A stretch of 64,000 nucleotides of DNA from Paracoccaceae bacterium (GCA_030148225.1 JASBTX010000010.1:62001-126000), one strand, 5' to 3'; numbered from the stretch's first letter, positions 16,862 through 25,804 are shown. Translations and numbers: made by a program. Notes: generated from the sequence alone by a model not told the origin.

Positions 16862-17826
16862 TGATCGTTGTATCCGAGCGTGACGTTCCCGCGCTGATCG
16901 ACGTGGGTGGTGCCTTTGATGCCGTTTCGGCGGCCTTTGCCGCCATGGCTTCGGGTGAGGCCCGGAATTTCCCCGTGGTGCGCGAGGCGCTGGGCCATGC
17001 TGACGCGCTTTATGGTTTCAAGTCAGGCTTTGACCGCAAGGCGCTAGCGCTGGGTGTCAAATCGGGGGGATACTGGCCCGGAAATGCCAAACGGGATCTG
17101 ACCAATCACCAGTCGACCGTGATCCTGTTCGATGCTGACACGGGCCAGCCATCGGCGCTGGTCGGCGGCAATCACCTGACGGCGCTGCGCACCGCTGCGG
17201 CATCGGCCATCTCCATTCATCACCTCGCCCCGCCGGGTGCACGAACGCTTGGCATTCTGGGGGCGGGCCATCAGGCCCGGTTTCAGTTGCAGGCAGCGCT
17301 TGCGGTTCATTCATTTGACCGGGTGATCGCCTGGAACCGGTCCCCCGAAAAACTATCATCGCTCGCCAAGGTGGCGGCGGATCATGGCGCGGCTTTCGCA
17401 CCTGTCGATCTGCCCACGCTGGGGCGGGAGGCTGATGTCATCATCACCATCACCTCCAGCTTTGCACCGATCCTGATGGATGCCCATGTATCCGGGCCGA
17501 CGCATATCGCCTGCATGGGTACGGATACAATCGGCAAGCAGGAGGTTGAGCCGGCGCTGATTGCCCGCGCCCGCTGTTTTACCGACGAGGTGGCGCAATC
17601 GGTCACGCTGGGCGAGTGTCAGCATGCCGTCGCGGCCGGTGCGAAACCGGCTGCAGAGATCACCGAGATTGGCGCGGTCATCAATGCCACCCATCCCGGG
17701 CGCGGGCCGGATGATGTGCTGACGGTCTTTGACGGTACGGGCGTCGGGCTGCAGGATATCGCGGTCGCGCGTGCTGTGGCGGCCCATGCGGTGGAAACGG
17801 GCGTGGCAACCAAGATCGACCTATGA
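16861..17826 (+). CDS. bhcD: Iminosuccinate reductase BhcD
   Basis: A 321-residue member of the ornithine cyclodeaminase/mu-crystallin family. The Rossmann motif GILGAGHQARFQ is at about residues 137-148; LTALRTAAASAISIHHLAP and FDGTGVGLQDIAVARAV are family blocks. BhcD reduces iminosuccinate to L-aspartate with NADH, regenerating the amino donor of BhcA and closing the cycle. Its ATG shares one base with the bhcC stop (TGATG). The 3' end overlaps the convergent galM stop by six bases. An automatic annotation as ornithine cyclodeaminase would be misleading here because of the operon. Confidence 0.93.
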   Translation: MIVVSERDVPALIDVGGAFDAVSAAFAAMASGEARNFPVVREALGHADALYGFKSGFDRKALALGVKSGGYWPGNAKRDLTNHQSTVILFDADTGQPSALVGGNHLTALRTAAASAISIHHLAPPGARTLGILGAGHQARFQLQAALAVHSFDRVIAWNRSPEKLSSLAKVAADHGAAFAPVDLPTLGREADVIITITSSFAPILMDAHVSGPTHIACMGTDTIGKQEVEPALIARARCFTDEVAQSVTLGECQHAVAAGAKPAAEITEIGAVINATHPGRGPDDVLTVFDGTGVGLQDIAVARAVAAHAVETGVATKIDL

Positions 17827-18837
17827 CGGCTGATCAGGTGAGGTTTTGAACTGCCAGCGGGTTTCCTGCCGATAGGGGCTGCCGGGGGCGATGATGATCG
17901 ACGGGAAATCCGCGTGGTTTGGCGCATCCGGAAAGCCCTGCGCCTCTAGCGCGATACCACAATAGGGCCCGTATGGCCTGCCCGAATGCCCGGCAAACCG
18001 TCCCGTTGCGACACCGCCCGCGTCAAATACCTGCAAACCGGGTTCGGTGGTGCGGATCGATAGCGTGACACCCCGTTCCCCCGCCAGCACAAGCGCCGTC
18101 CCCTCGCGCCCTGCCCGGGACAGGACATAGCAGTCGTCATATCTGCGCCCTTGCCCGGCGTGAAATCCAGCCAACTCGCGCAGGTCGAAATGGGTATCCT
18201 TGACGGGGCTCAGCCGCCCGGTGGGCAGCAGCGTGGTATCGGTTTCAAGGATGTGGTCGGCGGTAACCATCATCCGGTGGCCCGCAATCGATCCCCGCCC
18301 GTTCAGGTCCCAATAGCTGTGATTGGCGATGTTTATGGGCGTTTCGGCATCGGTCCCGACCTCGATTTCAAGAATCAGCGCCATGTCCGCGATCCGGTAT
18401 CGGGCGCGAATGTCGCGTCTGCCCGGCAGGCCGCATTCCCCGTCCTGAAGGGTGATGGCAAAAAGGACATAGTCCGTGCCGTGGTCTGCCAGTTGCCAGA
18501 CCCGGTTATGCAGACCCTCGGGCCCCGAATGCAGCGAAGCCGCCGGTTCGTTCAGCGCCATCTGATGTGCCCGGCCCGTGATCGTCATGCGCCCGCAGGT
18601 GACACGGTTGGCAACCGGTCCGACCAGCGCCCCGAAATAACGCAACTCGTCCAGATACGCCGCCAAATGGTCCGAACCCAGCGTCAGCGGATGCGCCACA
18701 CCTTTCAGGCGCAGGTCCTGCAATGTGGCGCCATAGGTCAGGAAACGGGCCATAAGGTGATCGCCCGATATCGTCACCCGCTCAACACGCTGCCCGTCGG
18801 GCAGGCGGCCAAAGATTTCGGTCACAGATCTTCCCAA
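17821..18837 (-). CDS. galM: Aldose 1-epimerase (galactose mutarotase)
   Basis: A 338-residue protein with GalM family marks: GPVANRVTCGRMTI, the catalytic histidine region SLHSGPEGLHNRVW (about residues 100-115), NIANHSYWDLNG (second histidine, about 170) and the terminal glutamate in GIALEAQGFPDAPN (about 300). It interconverts alpha and beta anomers of galactose or other aldoses in the cytoplasm. It is the last gene of the sugar operon and overlaps the beta-galactosidase gene by 16 bases, so it likely acts on the galactose that enzyme releases, supplying the anomer used by the dehydrogenase. Confidence 0.92.
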   Translation of the reverse strand: MGRSVTEIFGRLPDGQRVERVTISGDHLMARFLTYGATLQDLRLKGVAHPLTLGSDHLAAYLDELRYFGALVGPVANRVTCGRMTITGRAHQMALNEPAASLHSGPEGLHNRVWQLADHGTDYVLFAITLQDGECGLPGRRDIRARYRIADMALILEIEVGTDAETPINIANHSYWDLNGRGSIAGHRMMVTADHILETDTTLLPTGRLSPVKDTHFDLRELAGFHAGQGRRYDDCYVLSRAGREGTALVLAGERGVTLSIRTTEPGLQVFDAGGVATGRFAGHSGRPYGPYCGIALEAQGFPDAPNHADFPSIIIAPGSPYRQETRWQFKTSPDQPS

Positions 18838-20723
18838 TGCACGCCGGCGGCAGGTATGCGCACCCCGTCCAGCGTGACTGCCGTGCTGTTGTAGTTAAAG
18901 GCAAACCGGTGACGACCGGTTTCGCGGATGCGCACGCCTTCGGGCAGGCGCACCGTTGCGATGCCCTGTGCCTCGCAGGCCGATGCAATCAGCCGCTCCC
19001 ACCCCTCGCGATCGGGCCAGCCACCGACATAATGCATATTGCCTGATGACATGACTGCCGGGGCACCATCATGGCGGGTCAGCGCGACCTCTGCCTCGCC
19101 GGTCAGCCGCTCGGCCCAGTGGCGGAACGCGCCGCCACCCTCCAGCTGATATTTCACGTTTGGCGGCAGGCTTTCGACAAATTCGACCGTACAGTCCAGC
19201 CCCGGCAGATCCGGCGGCAATGGTGTCGGGATCGAGAATTCGGTGGTTTTGGAATTGGTTCTGGGTCCAATCAGGCTCGTACCCTCGAACTGGGCCAGCA
19301 TGTCGCGCAGAATTGCCGGCATCGTCATCAGACCGGGCACCAGCAACAGCTTGTAGGTCGGAATCTGCGGTGACCAGGACTGAACGAAATCGATGCTCAG
19401 CCCCAGGCTGCGGGCGGCCCGATATTGTTCATAGACCAGCCTGAAATAGTGAAAATCAGCCCCCTGCGGCTGAACCTCCCATGCCCAGCAGGACGGATAG
19501 TCGAAAACGATGGCGACATCGGCCTGATGTGGCGCAACGTCAGGCAAGAGCGCCAGCTCTTCCGACAGATGCTCGACCTCGGCAAAGGCCGGTGCGGGCT
19601 TGCCATCGGGCCGAAGCAGACCGGAATGCATCTGTTCCTGAGCAAATGGTGCCTGCCGCCAGCGGAAATAGCACACCGTTTCTGCGCCATGGGCATAGGC
19701 CTCCCACGCCCAGAGCCGCGCCATGCCGGTCAGGGGTGCTGGATTATAAGGTGCCCAGTTCACCGGGCCGGGCTGCTGTTCCATCACCCACCAGCGCCCG
19801 TCGCCAACCGCCCGATAAAGATCATGGTGAAAGGCCTGAAAATCGGGATCACCCTGACGCAGGAAACGTTTGCGATGCACCTCGGTCGTGTCGATCCGGT
19901 CCCAAAGAAATCCCAGCGGATAGCTGTCCCATGATGCGATATCCAGATCCGCCGCAACGTCGAAATGATCGAACTCGGTGATCCGGCCCATGTAGTTATG
20001 AATTAGCGGAACGCTGGTATAGCTTTTCAGCACATCGGCCTGTGCGCGGTTGAATGCAGCAACCTGATCGGATGAATACCGCCGAAACGCCATCATGTGG
20101 GCGGGATTAGGCTCGGTTACGGTCTGATTGGGCAGGCCGATCCCCTTGAACGTGGCATATTCCATCGACCAGAACACGTTGCCCCAGGCCGCATTCAGCG
20201 CGCCCAACGTGCCGTATTTCTCTTTCAGCCAGGCGCGGAAACCGGCCTCGGCATGGGGCGAATAGGACAGGGTCGTGTCGTGGCAGCCATATTCATTGTC
20301 CAGTTGCCAGGCTTGAATATGCGGGTTGTTGCCATAGCGTTCACCCAATGCGCGCGCGATCCGCCGACATTCATCGCGGTAGGGCAGATGCGAAAAGCAA
20401 TAATGCCTGCGTGAACCGAAACGGCGTGGCTGCCCCGCTTCGTCCAGTGCCAGCATGTCAGGGTATTTCTGAACCATCCAGCGGGGCGGGGTGGCCGTGG
20501 GCGTGGACATCACCACCTTCAGACCCGCCGCACCCAGCACGTCGATGGCACGGTCCAGCCACTCGAAATTGAACGCCCCGGGTTTGGGTTCGATCCGGCT
20601 CCACGCGAACTCACCGATACGTACCCAGCTCAGCCCCAGCGATTTCATGCGGGCGGCATCCTCCTCCCAGACGGCCTCGCCCCAATGTTCCGGATAATAA
20701 CAGACGCCAAGCTCGCGTTTCAC
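18822..20723 (-). CDS. GH42 beta-galactosidase
   Basis: A 633-residue glycoside hydrolase family 42 enzyme: TIM barrel (LGVCYYPEHWGEAVWEEDAA at the N-terminus), the acid/base glutamate E144 in WQLDNEYG, the nucleophile glutamate in VMEQQPGPVNW (about residue 310), then a trimerisation domain and a C-terminal beta domain. No signal peptide is visible, so it acts on imported oligosaccharides. Start: GTG 20723, behind AGGTGA and overlapping the lactonase stop as GTGA; earlier in-frame starts would add about 50 unrelated residues. It releases galactose, or possibly L-arabinopyranose, from beta-linked sugars. Confidence 0.93.
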   Translation of the reverse strand: MKRELGVCYYPEHWGEAVWEEDAARMKSLGLSWVRIGEFAWSRIEPKPGAFNFEWLDRAIDVLGAAGLKVVMSTPTATPPRWMVQKYPDMLALDEAGQPRRFGSRRHYCFSHLPYRDECRRIARALGERYGNNPHIQAWQLDNEYGCHDTTLSYSPHAEAGFRAWLKEKYGTLGALNAAWGNVFWSMEYATFKGIGLPNQTVTEPNPAHMMAFRRYSSDQVAAFNRAQADVLKSYTSVPLIHNYMGRITEFDHFDVAADLDIASWDSYPLGFLWDRIDTTEVHRKRFLRQGDPDFQAFHHDLYRAVGDGRWWVMEQQPGPVNWAPYNPAPLTGMARLWAWEAYAHGAETVCYFRWRQAPFAQEQMHSGLLRPDGKPAPAFAEVEHLSEELALLPDVAPHQADVAIVFDYPSCWAWEVQPQGADFHYFRLVYEQYRAARSLGLSIDFVQSWSPQIPTYKLLLVPGLMTMPAILRDMLAQFEGTSLIGPRTNSKTTEFSIPTPLPPDLPGLDCTVEFVESLPPNVKYQLEGGGAFRHWAERLTGEAEVALTRHDGAPAVMSSGNMHYVGGWPDREGWERLIASACEAQGIATVRLPEGVRIRETGRHRFAFNYNSTAVTLDGVRIPAAGVHWEDL

Positions 20724-21583
20724 AAGATCACCTGATGTTCTTTCTGGCCCGCGCCCACGCCCCTGTGCACAAAGGTGCGCCCTGCCTGCGGCTCTTGCCG
20801 GATATCTTCGGCTGACATGCCCTGCGTTGCCGTGGTCACGACCAGATCGGTCAGTTCGGGGCCGATGAATGCCGGACAAGAGGTTTGTTTTGTCGGCATT
20901 TCATGCGCGCCCAGAAACTGGCCGTCCGGGGCATAGACGCCCACACGCCCCGCACCCCATTCCGCAATCCACAGATTGCCCCGCGCATCGAATACCGCGC
21001 CATCCGGTCCGCCGGTCTGACCCTCAAGATCGACCATCACCTGCGCCTCGCCCTCAGGCCAGCCGTTCAGCACGTCCAGCGGCTGGCGCATGACCTTGCC
21101 GGTGGCGGTATCGGTGTAGCAGGCTGATTTGCGGTCCGGTGAGAACGAGATCGCGTTCGGAATGGTCAATTCCCCGAAAAGCTTTTTCATCTGACCCCGG
21201 TAATAGCGATAAATCGACCCGGCACCGGTTTCGGCCTGATGGCCCATCGTGCTGATCCAGAACCCGCCCCACGGATCGGCGCGGCCGTCATTGGACCGCG
21301 TCACCGTGTTTTCGCGCTCCAGCATGACCAGATGTTCCTTGGTGCCATCCTCGACGTTGAATACAAAAAGCTGGGTCTCGCTGGCGATCAGCAGATGCTC
21401 GAGATCGACCCAGCCCGCCGCCGAAACCATTTCGGAGAAAAACCAGATCTGCAGATCATCACCGCGCCGCGCGAGCATCCTTTTCTGAAGAATATCGAAC
21501 CAGAACAGTTGTTTGCGGATTGGATGCCATAGCGGACCTTCCCCCAGCGAACATCTTGTGCTGTCGAATACTTCGGCGTTCAC
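20720..21583 (-). CDS. SMP-30/gluconolactonase-family sugar lactonase
   Basis: A 287-residue six-bladed beta-propeller of the SMP-30/Cgr1 family. The metal ligands are visible: the N-terminal CSLGEGPLWHP glutamate, the asparagine of TRSNDGRADPWGGFW, the asparagine of LTIPNAISFSPD, and the aspartate of GGPDGAVFDARGN. These enzymes hydrolyse aldonolactones. In this operon the likely substrate is galactono- or arabinonolactone made by the SDR at 23099. Overlap with dgoA (4 bases) and with the beta-galactosidase gene (GTGA) indicates translational coupling. Confidence 0.9.
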   Translation of the reverse strand: MNAEVFDSTRCSLGEGPLWHPIRKQLFWFDILQKRMLARRGDDLQIWFFSEMVSAAGWVDLEHLLIASETQLFVFNVEDGTKEHLVMLERENTVTRSNDGRADPWGGFWISTMGHQAETGAGSIYRYYRGQMKKLFGELTIPNAISFSPDRKSACYTDTATGKVMRQPLDVLNGWPEGEAQVMVDLEGQTGGPDGAVFDARGNLWIAEWGAGRVGVYAPDGQFLGAHEMPTKQTSCPAFIGPELTDLVVTTATQGMSAEDIRQEPQAGRTFVHRGVGAGQKEHQVIL

Positions 21584-22185
21584 CCAATGGCCTCGTCAAA
21601 GGCCGCCACCATGTCGCGCGCGCGGGTGCCGACCTCGGCCGCGCTGCGGCCGGGTTTGTAGAGTGACGAGCCGATGCCAAATCCCGAAGCACCGGCAGCC
21701 GTCCATTCGCTGAAATTCTCGGGTCCCACGCCGCCGACCATAAAAACATCCGTCCCGGGCGGCAATACCGCGCGGATCGCGCGCAATCCTTCGGTTCCCA
21801 TCAGAAATGACGGAAACACCTTCAGCCCGTCCGCGCCTGCCGCAAGCGCGGCGAAACATTCCGTCGGTGTCAGCACGCCCGGATAGCTCGCCATGTTCAG
21901 CGTTTTGGTTTCCTTGATAACTGCGGCGTCGCAATTGGGCGATACGATCAGCCGCCCACCCGCGTTGTGAACGGCCCTGACCTCGTCGGTTGTCAGCACC
22001 GTGCCCGCCCCGATCTCTGCCGCCTGGCCAAAGGCACGCGACAGCCTTGCGATGCTCTCAACCGGTTCGGGAGAGTTCAGCGGCACCTCGATACGGTCAA
22101 TGCCCGCATCGATCAGCATTTCGGTAATCGCGGGTGCCTCGTCCGGGGTTACACCGCGCAGAATGGCAATCAGTGGTCGGCTCAA
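21580..22185 (-). CDS. dgoA: 2-Dehydro-3-deoxy-6-phosphogalactonate aldolase
   Basis: A 201-residue class I KDPG/KDPGal aldolase. The N-terminus LIAILRGVTPDEA and the segment DRIEVPLNSPEP include the conserved glutamate; the phosphate site is GGVGPENFSEW and the Schiff-base lysine lies in GADGLKVFPSFL (about residue 123). The sequence EVPLNSP rather than EVTLRTP points to KDPGal instead of KDPG. It cleaves KDPGal to pyruvate and glyceraldehyde 3-phosphate, the end of the De Ley-Doudoroff route. It overlaps dgoK by four bases. Confidence 0.93.
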   Translation of the reverse strand: MSRPLIAILRGVTPDEAPAITEMLIDAGIDRIEVPLNSPEPVESIARLSRAFGQAAEIGAGTVLTTDEVRAVHNAGGRLIVSPNCDAAVIKETKTLNMASYPGVLTPTECFAALAAGADGLKVFPSFLMGTEGLRAIRAVLPPGTDVFMVGGVGPENFSEWTAAGASGFGIGSSLYKPGRSAAEVGTRARDMVAAFDEAIG

Positions 22186-23099
22186 TGCGTTGTCTCTTTC
22201 AGTTCTGACATGACCATGCTCAACCCGGCCAATGTCATTTCGTCACCATCCACGACCCGCGCATCCACACCCTGGGCCGCGAGCGCCTTCTGATAGTTTT
22301 CTGACAGGCCGGTCGCGCCGATGATCACGACATCCTGACCCAGCCAATAGGGCCGCGCCGCCGCCAGTTCCGCCCCGATCAGCGTGCCTGACAGGATTGA
22401 ACCCGACGCGGTAGCATCCTGATCGCAAAGCAGATGCGCCGCGCGCAGCGTGAAAAGATCGCCTGCCAGCATTTCGGGTCGCGACAATACCCGGTCCACC
22501 GCCCCGAGAAAAGGTTCGTCCTGAATGGCCGAACTGTCGACCGAGTGGCGCAATACGGTGTGTTCAGAAAGCGCTTCGAACAACTCCCCGGTCATGAAGG
22601 TACGAAAACTGACGATTTCCCCGGCGCTGATATGGGCCCATTTGCTATGCGTGCCGGGCAGGCAGATCACCCCGTCAAAGCCGGGCGCGCCGGACAGGAA
22701 ACCGGCGATCTGTGTTTCTTCGCCGCGCATCACATCGGGTGGCGTGGATTGGCGGATGCCCGGCACGATCCAGACCCGCAGACGCGGATCGCGTGCGGGT
22801 GCCTGAACCGGGACATCACCCACAGGGGTGCAGGGCACCGCGCGATAGGGGGCCTCGGCCCATCCCTGACGCGATCCGACCATGCCGCAACAGATCACCG
22901 GCAGGCTTTCGCCGTCCAGCCAGTCACCGATCAGGTTTACCAATGCCGCCTCAAATGCGCCCGGCTCCAGCCTGCCCATGCCGTCATCGGACTGGCGCTG
23001 CGCCAGCACGCGTCCCCGGTTATCGACCGCTGTGGCCCGCAGATGAGTGGTTCCCCAGTCGACCGCGACCCATCCGATCTTGTGATCGGCTGCCGCCAT
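22182..23099 (-). CDS. dgoK: 2-Dehydro-3-deoxygalactonokinase
   Basis: A 305-residue DgoK-family sugar acid kinase. The ATP-binding phosphate-1 motif VAVDWGTTHLRA is at about residues 10-21, then GMVGSRQGWAEAPY, the substrate segment CLPGTHSKWAHI, and the adenosine motif VIIGATGLSENY. It phosphorylates 2-keto-3-deoxygalactonate at O6, providing the substrate for dgoA. I chose ATG 23099, which shares a base with the SDR stop (TGATG); a longer frame upstream lies inside the SDR gene and has no family resemblance. Confidence 0.93.
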   Translation of the reverse strand: MAAADHKIGWVAVDWGTTHLRATAVDNRGRVLAQRQSDDGMGRLEPGAFEAALVNLIGDWLDGESLPVICCGMVGSRQGWAEAPYRAVPCTPVGDVPVQAPARDPRLRVWIVPGIRQSTPPDVMRGEETQIAGFLSGAPGFDGVICLPGTHSKWAHISAGEIVSFRTFMTGELFEALSEHTVLRHSVDSSAIQDEPFLGAVDRVLSRPEMLAGDLFTLRAAHLLCDQDATASGSILSGTLIGAELAAARPYWLGQDVVIIGATGLSENYQKALAAQGVDARVVDGDEMTLAGLSMVMSELKETTH

Positions 23100-23866
23100 C
23101 AGCCTGTCACCACGACGCCGGCATCGATGGCCATCAACTGACCGGTCATCATCCGCGATGCGTCCGATGCCAGAAACAGCGTCCCGCCGACGATATCGGC
23201 AGGCTCGAGCGTCTCTTTCAGGCACTGGCGCGCGACATGGGCGACCAGCGCCTCTTCGGTCACCCACATCTCTTTCTGCTTGTCGGTCAGCACCCATCCC
23301 GGTGCCAGCGCATTCACCCGGATCTTTTGCGGGCCGAATTCCCGCGCGAGTGAGCGTGTCATCGCAGTAATCGCGCCATTGGCGGCGGTATAGGCCGGGT
23401 AGCCTGCATTGCCCATCATGTAGGAAATGGACGAGAAGTTGATGATCGCACCACCGCCTGCCGCCGCCATGTCATCGACCACCGCCTGCACGGCAAAGAA
23501 ATAGGCCCTGAGGTTGATCGCCTGCGACCAGTCCCAGAACTCCTCGGTCACCTCGGCGGTGCTGTGACGTTTGTCATTGGCGGCATTGTTGACCAGAACC
23601 GTGATCGGCCCCTGTTCGCGGGACGTGGTGCGGATGGCATCGCGCAGCGCGTCAACATCGGTGATATCGCAGGGGCGAAAGGTCGGGCGGCGGCCATGCG
23701 CGGCCTCCATCGCATCACAGAATTCGCCCGCGTCCGAGCGCTGAACAAAGGTGACATTTGCGCCCTGGGCAAGAAACCCCTCGGTCAGGGCCGCGCCAAT
23801 TCCCGACCCGCCGCCGGTGATGAACACAGACCGGTCTTTGAGATCAGGATAATGAGCAAACTGCAT
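23099..23866 (-). CDS. SDR-family sugar dehydrogenase with YxxxN active-site motif
   Basis: A 255-residue short-chain dehydrogenase: TGGGSGIG at about residues 17-24, NNAAND (about 91-96) typical of galactose/arabinose-type dehydrogenases, NFSSIS with the catalytic serine, and VNALAPGWV. The active-site lysine is replaced: the motif is YTAAN (codons checked near 23370-23395). The operon predicts oxidation of D-galactose or L-arabinose to the lactone, matching the SMP-30 lactonase downstream. Its ATG is 72 bases after the permease stop, the largest gap in the operon, so a separate ribosome entry is required. Confidence 0.85.
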   Translation of the reverse strand: MQFAHYPDLKDRSVFITGGGSGIGAALTEGFLAQGANVTFVQRSDAGEFCDAMEAAHGRRPTFRPCDITDVDALRDAIRTTSREQGPITVLVNNAANDKRHSTAEVTEEFWDWSQAINLRAYFFAVQAVVDDMAAAGGGAIINFSSISYMMGNAGYPAYTAANGAITAMTRSLAREFGPQKIRVNALAPGWVLTDKQKEMWVTEEALVAHVARQCLKETLEPADIVGGTLFLASDASRMMTGQLMAIDAGVVVTG

Positions 23867-23938
23867 TCAGATATTCCGTATCAGGCCGCCGTGGCGGGCA
23901 TTTATGTTGTATCGCCGGGGCGCGATGCCGGACCGGTA

Positions 23939-24787
23939 TCACTTTACCGCCCCCAGCGTCAGACCGGCGATAAAGTGGCGCTGCATCAGAAAGAACATGG
24001 CCACCGGGGGAACCGCCGCCAGCAACGAGGCGGCCGAGACAAGGTGCCAGTTGGCCACGAACTGGCCGTTCAGCGCCCGCACACCCGCCGTGATCGGCTT
24101 GGCCGTTTCACCCTGCGTCAGCACCGTCGCCCAGAAGAAATCGTTCCAGACAAAGGTGAAGATCAGCACCGCCAGCGCCGCGATGGCCGGGCGCATCAGC
24201 GGTATGACCACATACCAGAATATCTTCAGCTCGCTGACACCTTCGACGCGCGCAGCCTCGATCAGTTCCTGCGGCAGCGCCTTGATGAAATTGCGCATGA
24301 AAAGCGTACAGAACCCGGTCTGGAACGCGGCGTGGAACAGTACCTGCCCCTGTATCGTGTCATAAAGCCCGGTGCGCACAGAGAAATCGCGCACCGGCAC
24401 CATCAGGATCTGGAACGGCACGAAATTGCCCGCCACGAACAGGAAAAAGAGCGGCAGCGCCAGCCGGAAGCGATAGATGGACAGGCCATAGCCCGCCAGA
24501 CAGGCCAGCGATACCGCCACGATCACGGTGGGAATGGTGATGTAGAAGCTGTTCATCAGATACATCAACGCGGGCGAGGCCTCGAAAACGGCGATGTAGT
24601 TTTCGATCAGCTTAAACTCGGTCGGCCAGCCAAAGATATTGCCCGAGTTGATGTCCTTCAGCCCGCGCACCGATGTCATGAAAATCGCGATCAGCGGCAA
24701 GAGCCATATGATCATCGCAACCGGCAGAAAGACCTGATAGCCGATGCGCGACGGCGCCGAGGTGCGTTGGATAGGGGTGGGAAACAT
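23939..24787 (-). CDS. Sugar ABC transporter permease, MalG type
   Basis: A 282-residue inner-membrane permease with six hydrophobic segments. The cytoplasmic EAA loop that docks to the ATPase is EAARVEGVSELKIFWYVVIPL, split over about residues 188-208. The N-terminal and C-terminal pattern fits the MalG/CUT1 family. It pairs with the MalF-type permease whose gene ends three bases upstream of this start, and with the ATPase at 28001. The substrate is a sugar or oligosaccharide, probably galactose-containing from the enzymes encoded downstream. Confidence 0.93.
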   Translation of the reverse strand: MFPTPIQRTSAPSRIGYQVFLPVAMIIWLLPLIAIFMTSVRGLKDINSGNIFGWPTEFKLIENYIAVFEASPALMYLMNSFYITIPTVIVAVSLACLAGYGLSIYRFRLALPLFFLFVAGNFVPFQILMVPVRDFSVRTGLYDTIQGQVLFHAAFQTGFCTLFMRNFIKALPQELIEAARVEGVSELKIFWYVVIPLMRPAIAALAVLIFTFVWNDFFWATVLTQGETAKPITAGVRALNGQFVANWHLVSAASLLAAVPPVAMFFLMQRHFIAGLTLGAVK

Positions 24788-24790
24788 CGC

Positions 24791-25750
24791 TCAGCCCCGC
24801 CTTTCTTCTTTGTACATCTGCCACAGGAAGAAGCTGATGAAGATCAGCATGATAAAGAACAGCACCGTGGCGATGGCCGAGCCATAGCCATAGCGGAACC
24901 CGTATTCCGACAGCGCGGTTTCGAACATGTAATAGCTCAACACATTGGTCGATCCGAATGGTCCGCCCTGTGTCATGATGGCGATCATGTCGAACGAACG
25001 CAGCGCGCCGATCACGGTGACAACCACCGCCAGAAAGGTCGCGGGCCAAAGCTGCGGCAACACCACGTGACGCAGCATCCGCCAGCCTTTGGCACCGTCC
25101 AGCCGTCCGGCTTCGATCTGTTCGGACGAGACGTTGTTCAGGCCGGTCAGGTACAGGATCATGCAATAGGCCACCTGCGGCCAGAGCCCGGCAAAGATGA
25201 TGCCATAGGTGGCAAACCGGGGATCGCCCAGGATGTCGGGCGGGGTGCGCGAGCATCTCACGCTCACATTGCCGACGATGTTGATCACCTCTTCGCAATA
25301 GATCGACTTCCAGATGGCGCCGACGATGCCGAAATCAGGATTGTAGAACCAGCCAAAGATCAGGCCGACCACGACCTGACTGATGACAAAGGGAAAAAAG
25401 AACATCGATTTGTAAAACCGCATGCCCGGAACCGTCTGGTTCAGAAACAGTGCCACCGCGAGGCCCAGGGGCACGGCCAGCATGTAAAGCACAAGCCAGA
25501 TGACGTTGTTTTTCAGCGAAATCCAGAACTTGGGATCGTCCCACAGATCGACATAATTGCGAAAGCCGACATAGACCGCATCGCTCAGACCGTTCCATTC
25601 ATAAAGCGAGATCGACAGCGACTGGAAGATCGGGATGACGACGTAAATGGCGAAAAAGATCAGTGCCGGCGACAGAAAGAGCCATGGCGCAATCGACAGA
25701 CGGTTGCGGGCAATCCAGCTTTTGCGTGATGGGGGATCGGCATAGGCCAC
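24791..25750 (-). CDS. Sugar ABC transporter permease, MalF type
   Basis: A 319-residue CUT1-family permease with six hydrophobic segments and the EAA-type loop EAGRLDGAKGWRMLRHVVLP at about residues 210-229. A periplasmic loop of roughly 40 residues between membrane segments holds three cysteines (YCEEVI, RCS region), unusual for this family. The start is GTG 25750 with GGAG upstream; an ATG seven bases inside is out of frame. It partners the MalG-type protein. It is separated from the binding-protein gene by a 71-base gap carrying a strong stem-loop. Confidence 0.92.
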   Translation of the reverse strand: MAYADPPSRKSWIARNRLSIAPWLFLSPALIFFAIYVVIPIFQSLSISLYEWNGLSDAVYVGFRNYVDLWDDPKFWISLKNNVIWLVLYMLAVPLGLAVALFLNQTVPGMRFYKSMFFFPFVISQVVVGLIFGWFYNPDFGIVGAIWKSIYCEEVINIVGNVSVRCSRTPPDILGDPRFATYGIIFAGLWPQVAYCMILYLTGLNNVSSEQIEAGRLDGAKGWRMLRHVVLPQLWPATFLAVVVTVIGALRSFDMIAIMTQGGPFGSTNVLSYYMFETALSEYGFRYGYGSAIATVLFFIMLIFISFFLWQMYKEERRG

Positions 25751-25782
25751 GGCACGTCTCCGGTATCGCAGAGAGGGGGCAG

Positions 25783-25804
25783 GGGTGGGCGCGAACGCCC
25801 ACCC
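25783..25804 (-). other. Intercistronic stem-loop after the sugar-binding-protein gene
   Basis: GGGTGGGCG (25783-25791), loop CGAA, CGCCCACCC (25796-25804) form a perfect 9-bp stem between the binding-protein stop and the permease start. No T-run follows, so it likely protects the 3' end of the upstream message, or attenuates read-through, and raises binding protein over permease. Confidence 0.6.

Noticed and set aside
23564-25729. Open frame of 721 codons on the plus strand
   Set aside because: It runs antisense to the SDR gene and both permease genes. Its translation is rich in Arg, His, Asp and Gln with no domain, typical of the complementary strand of GC-rich genes.
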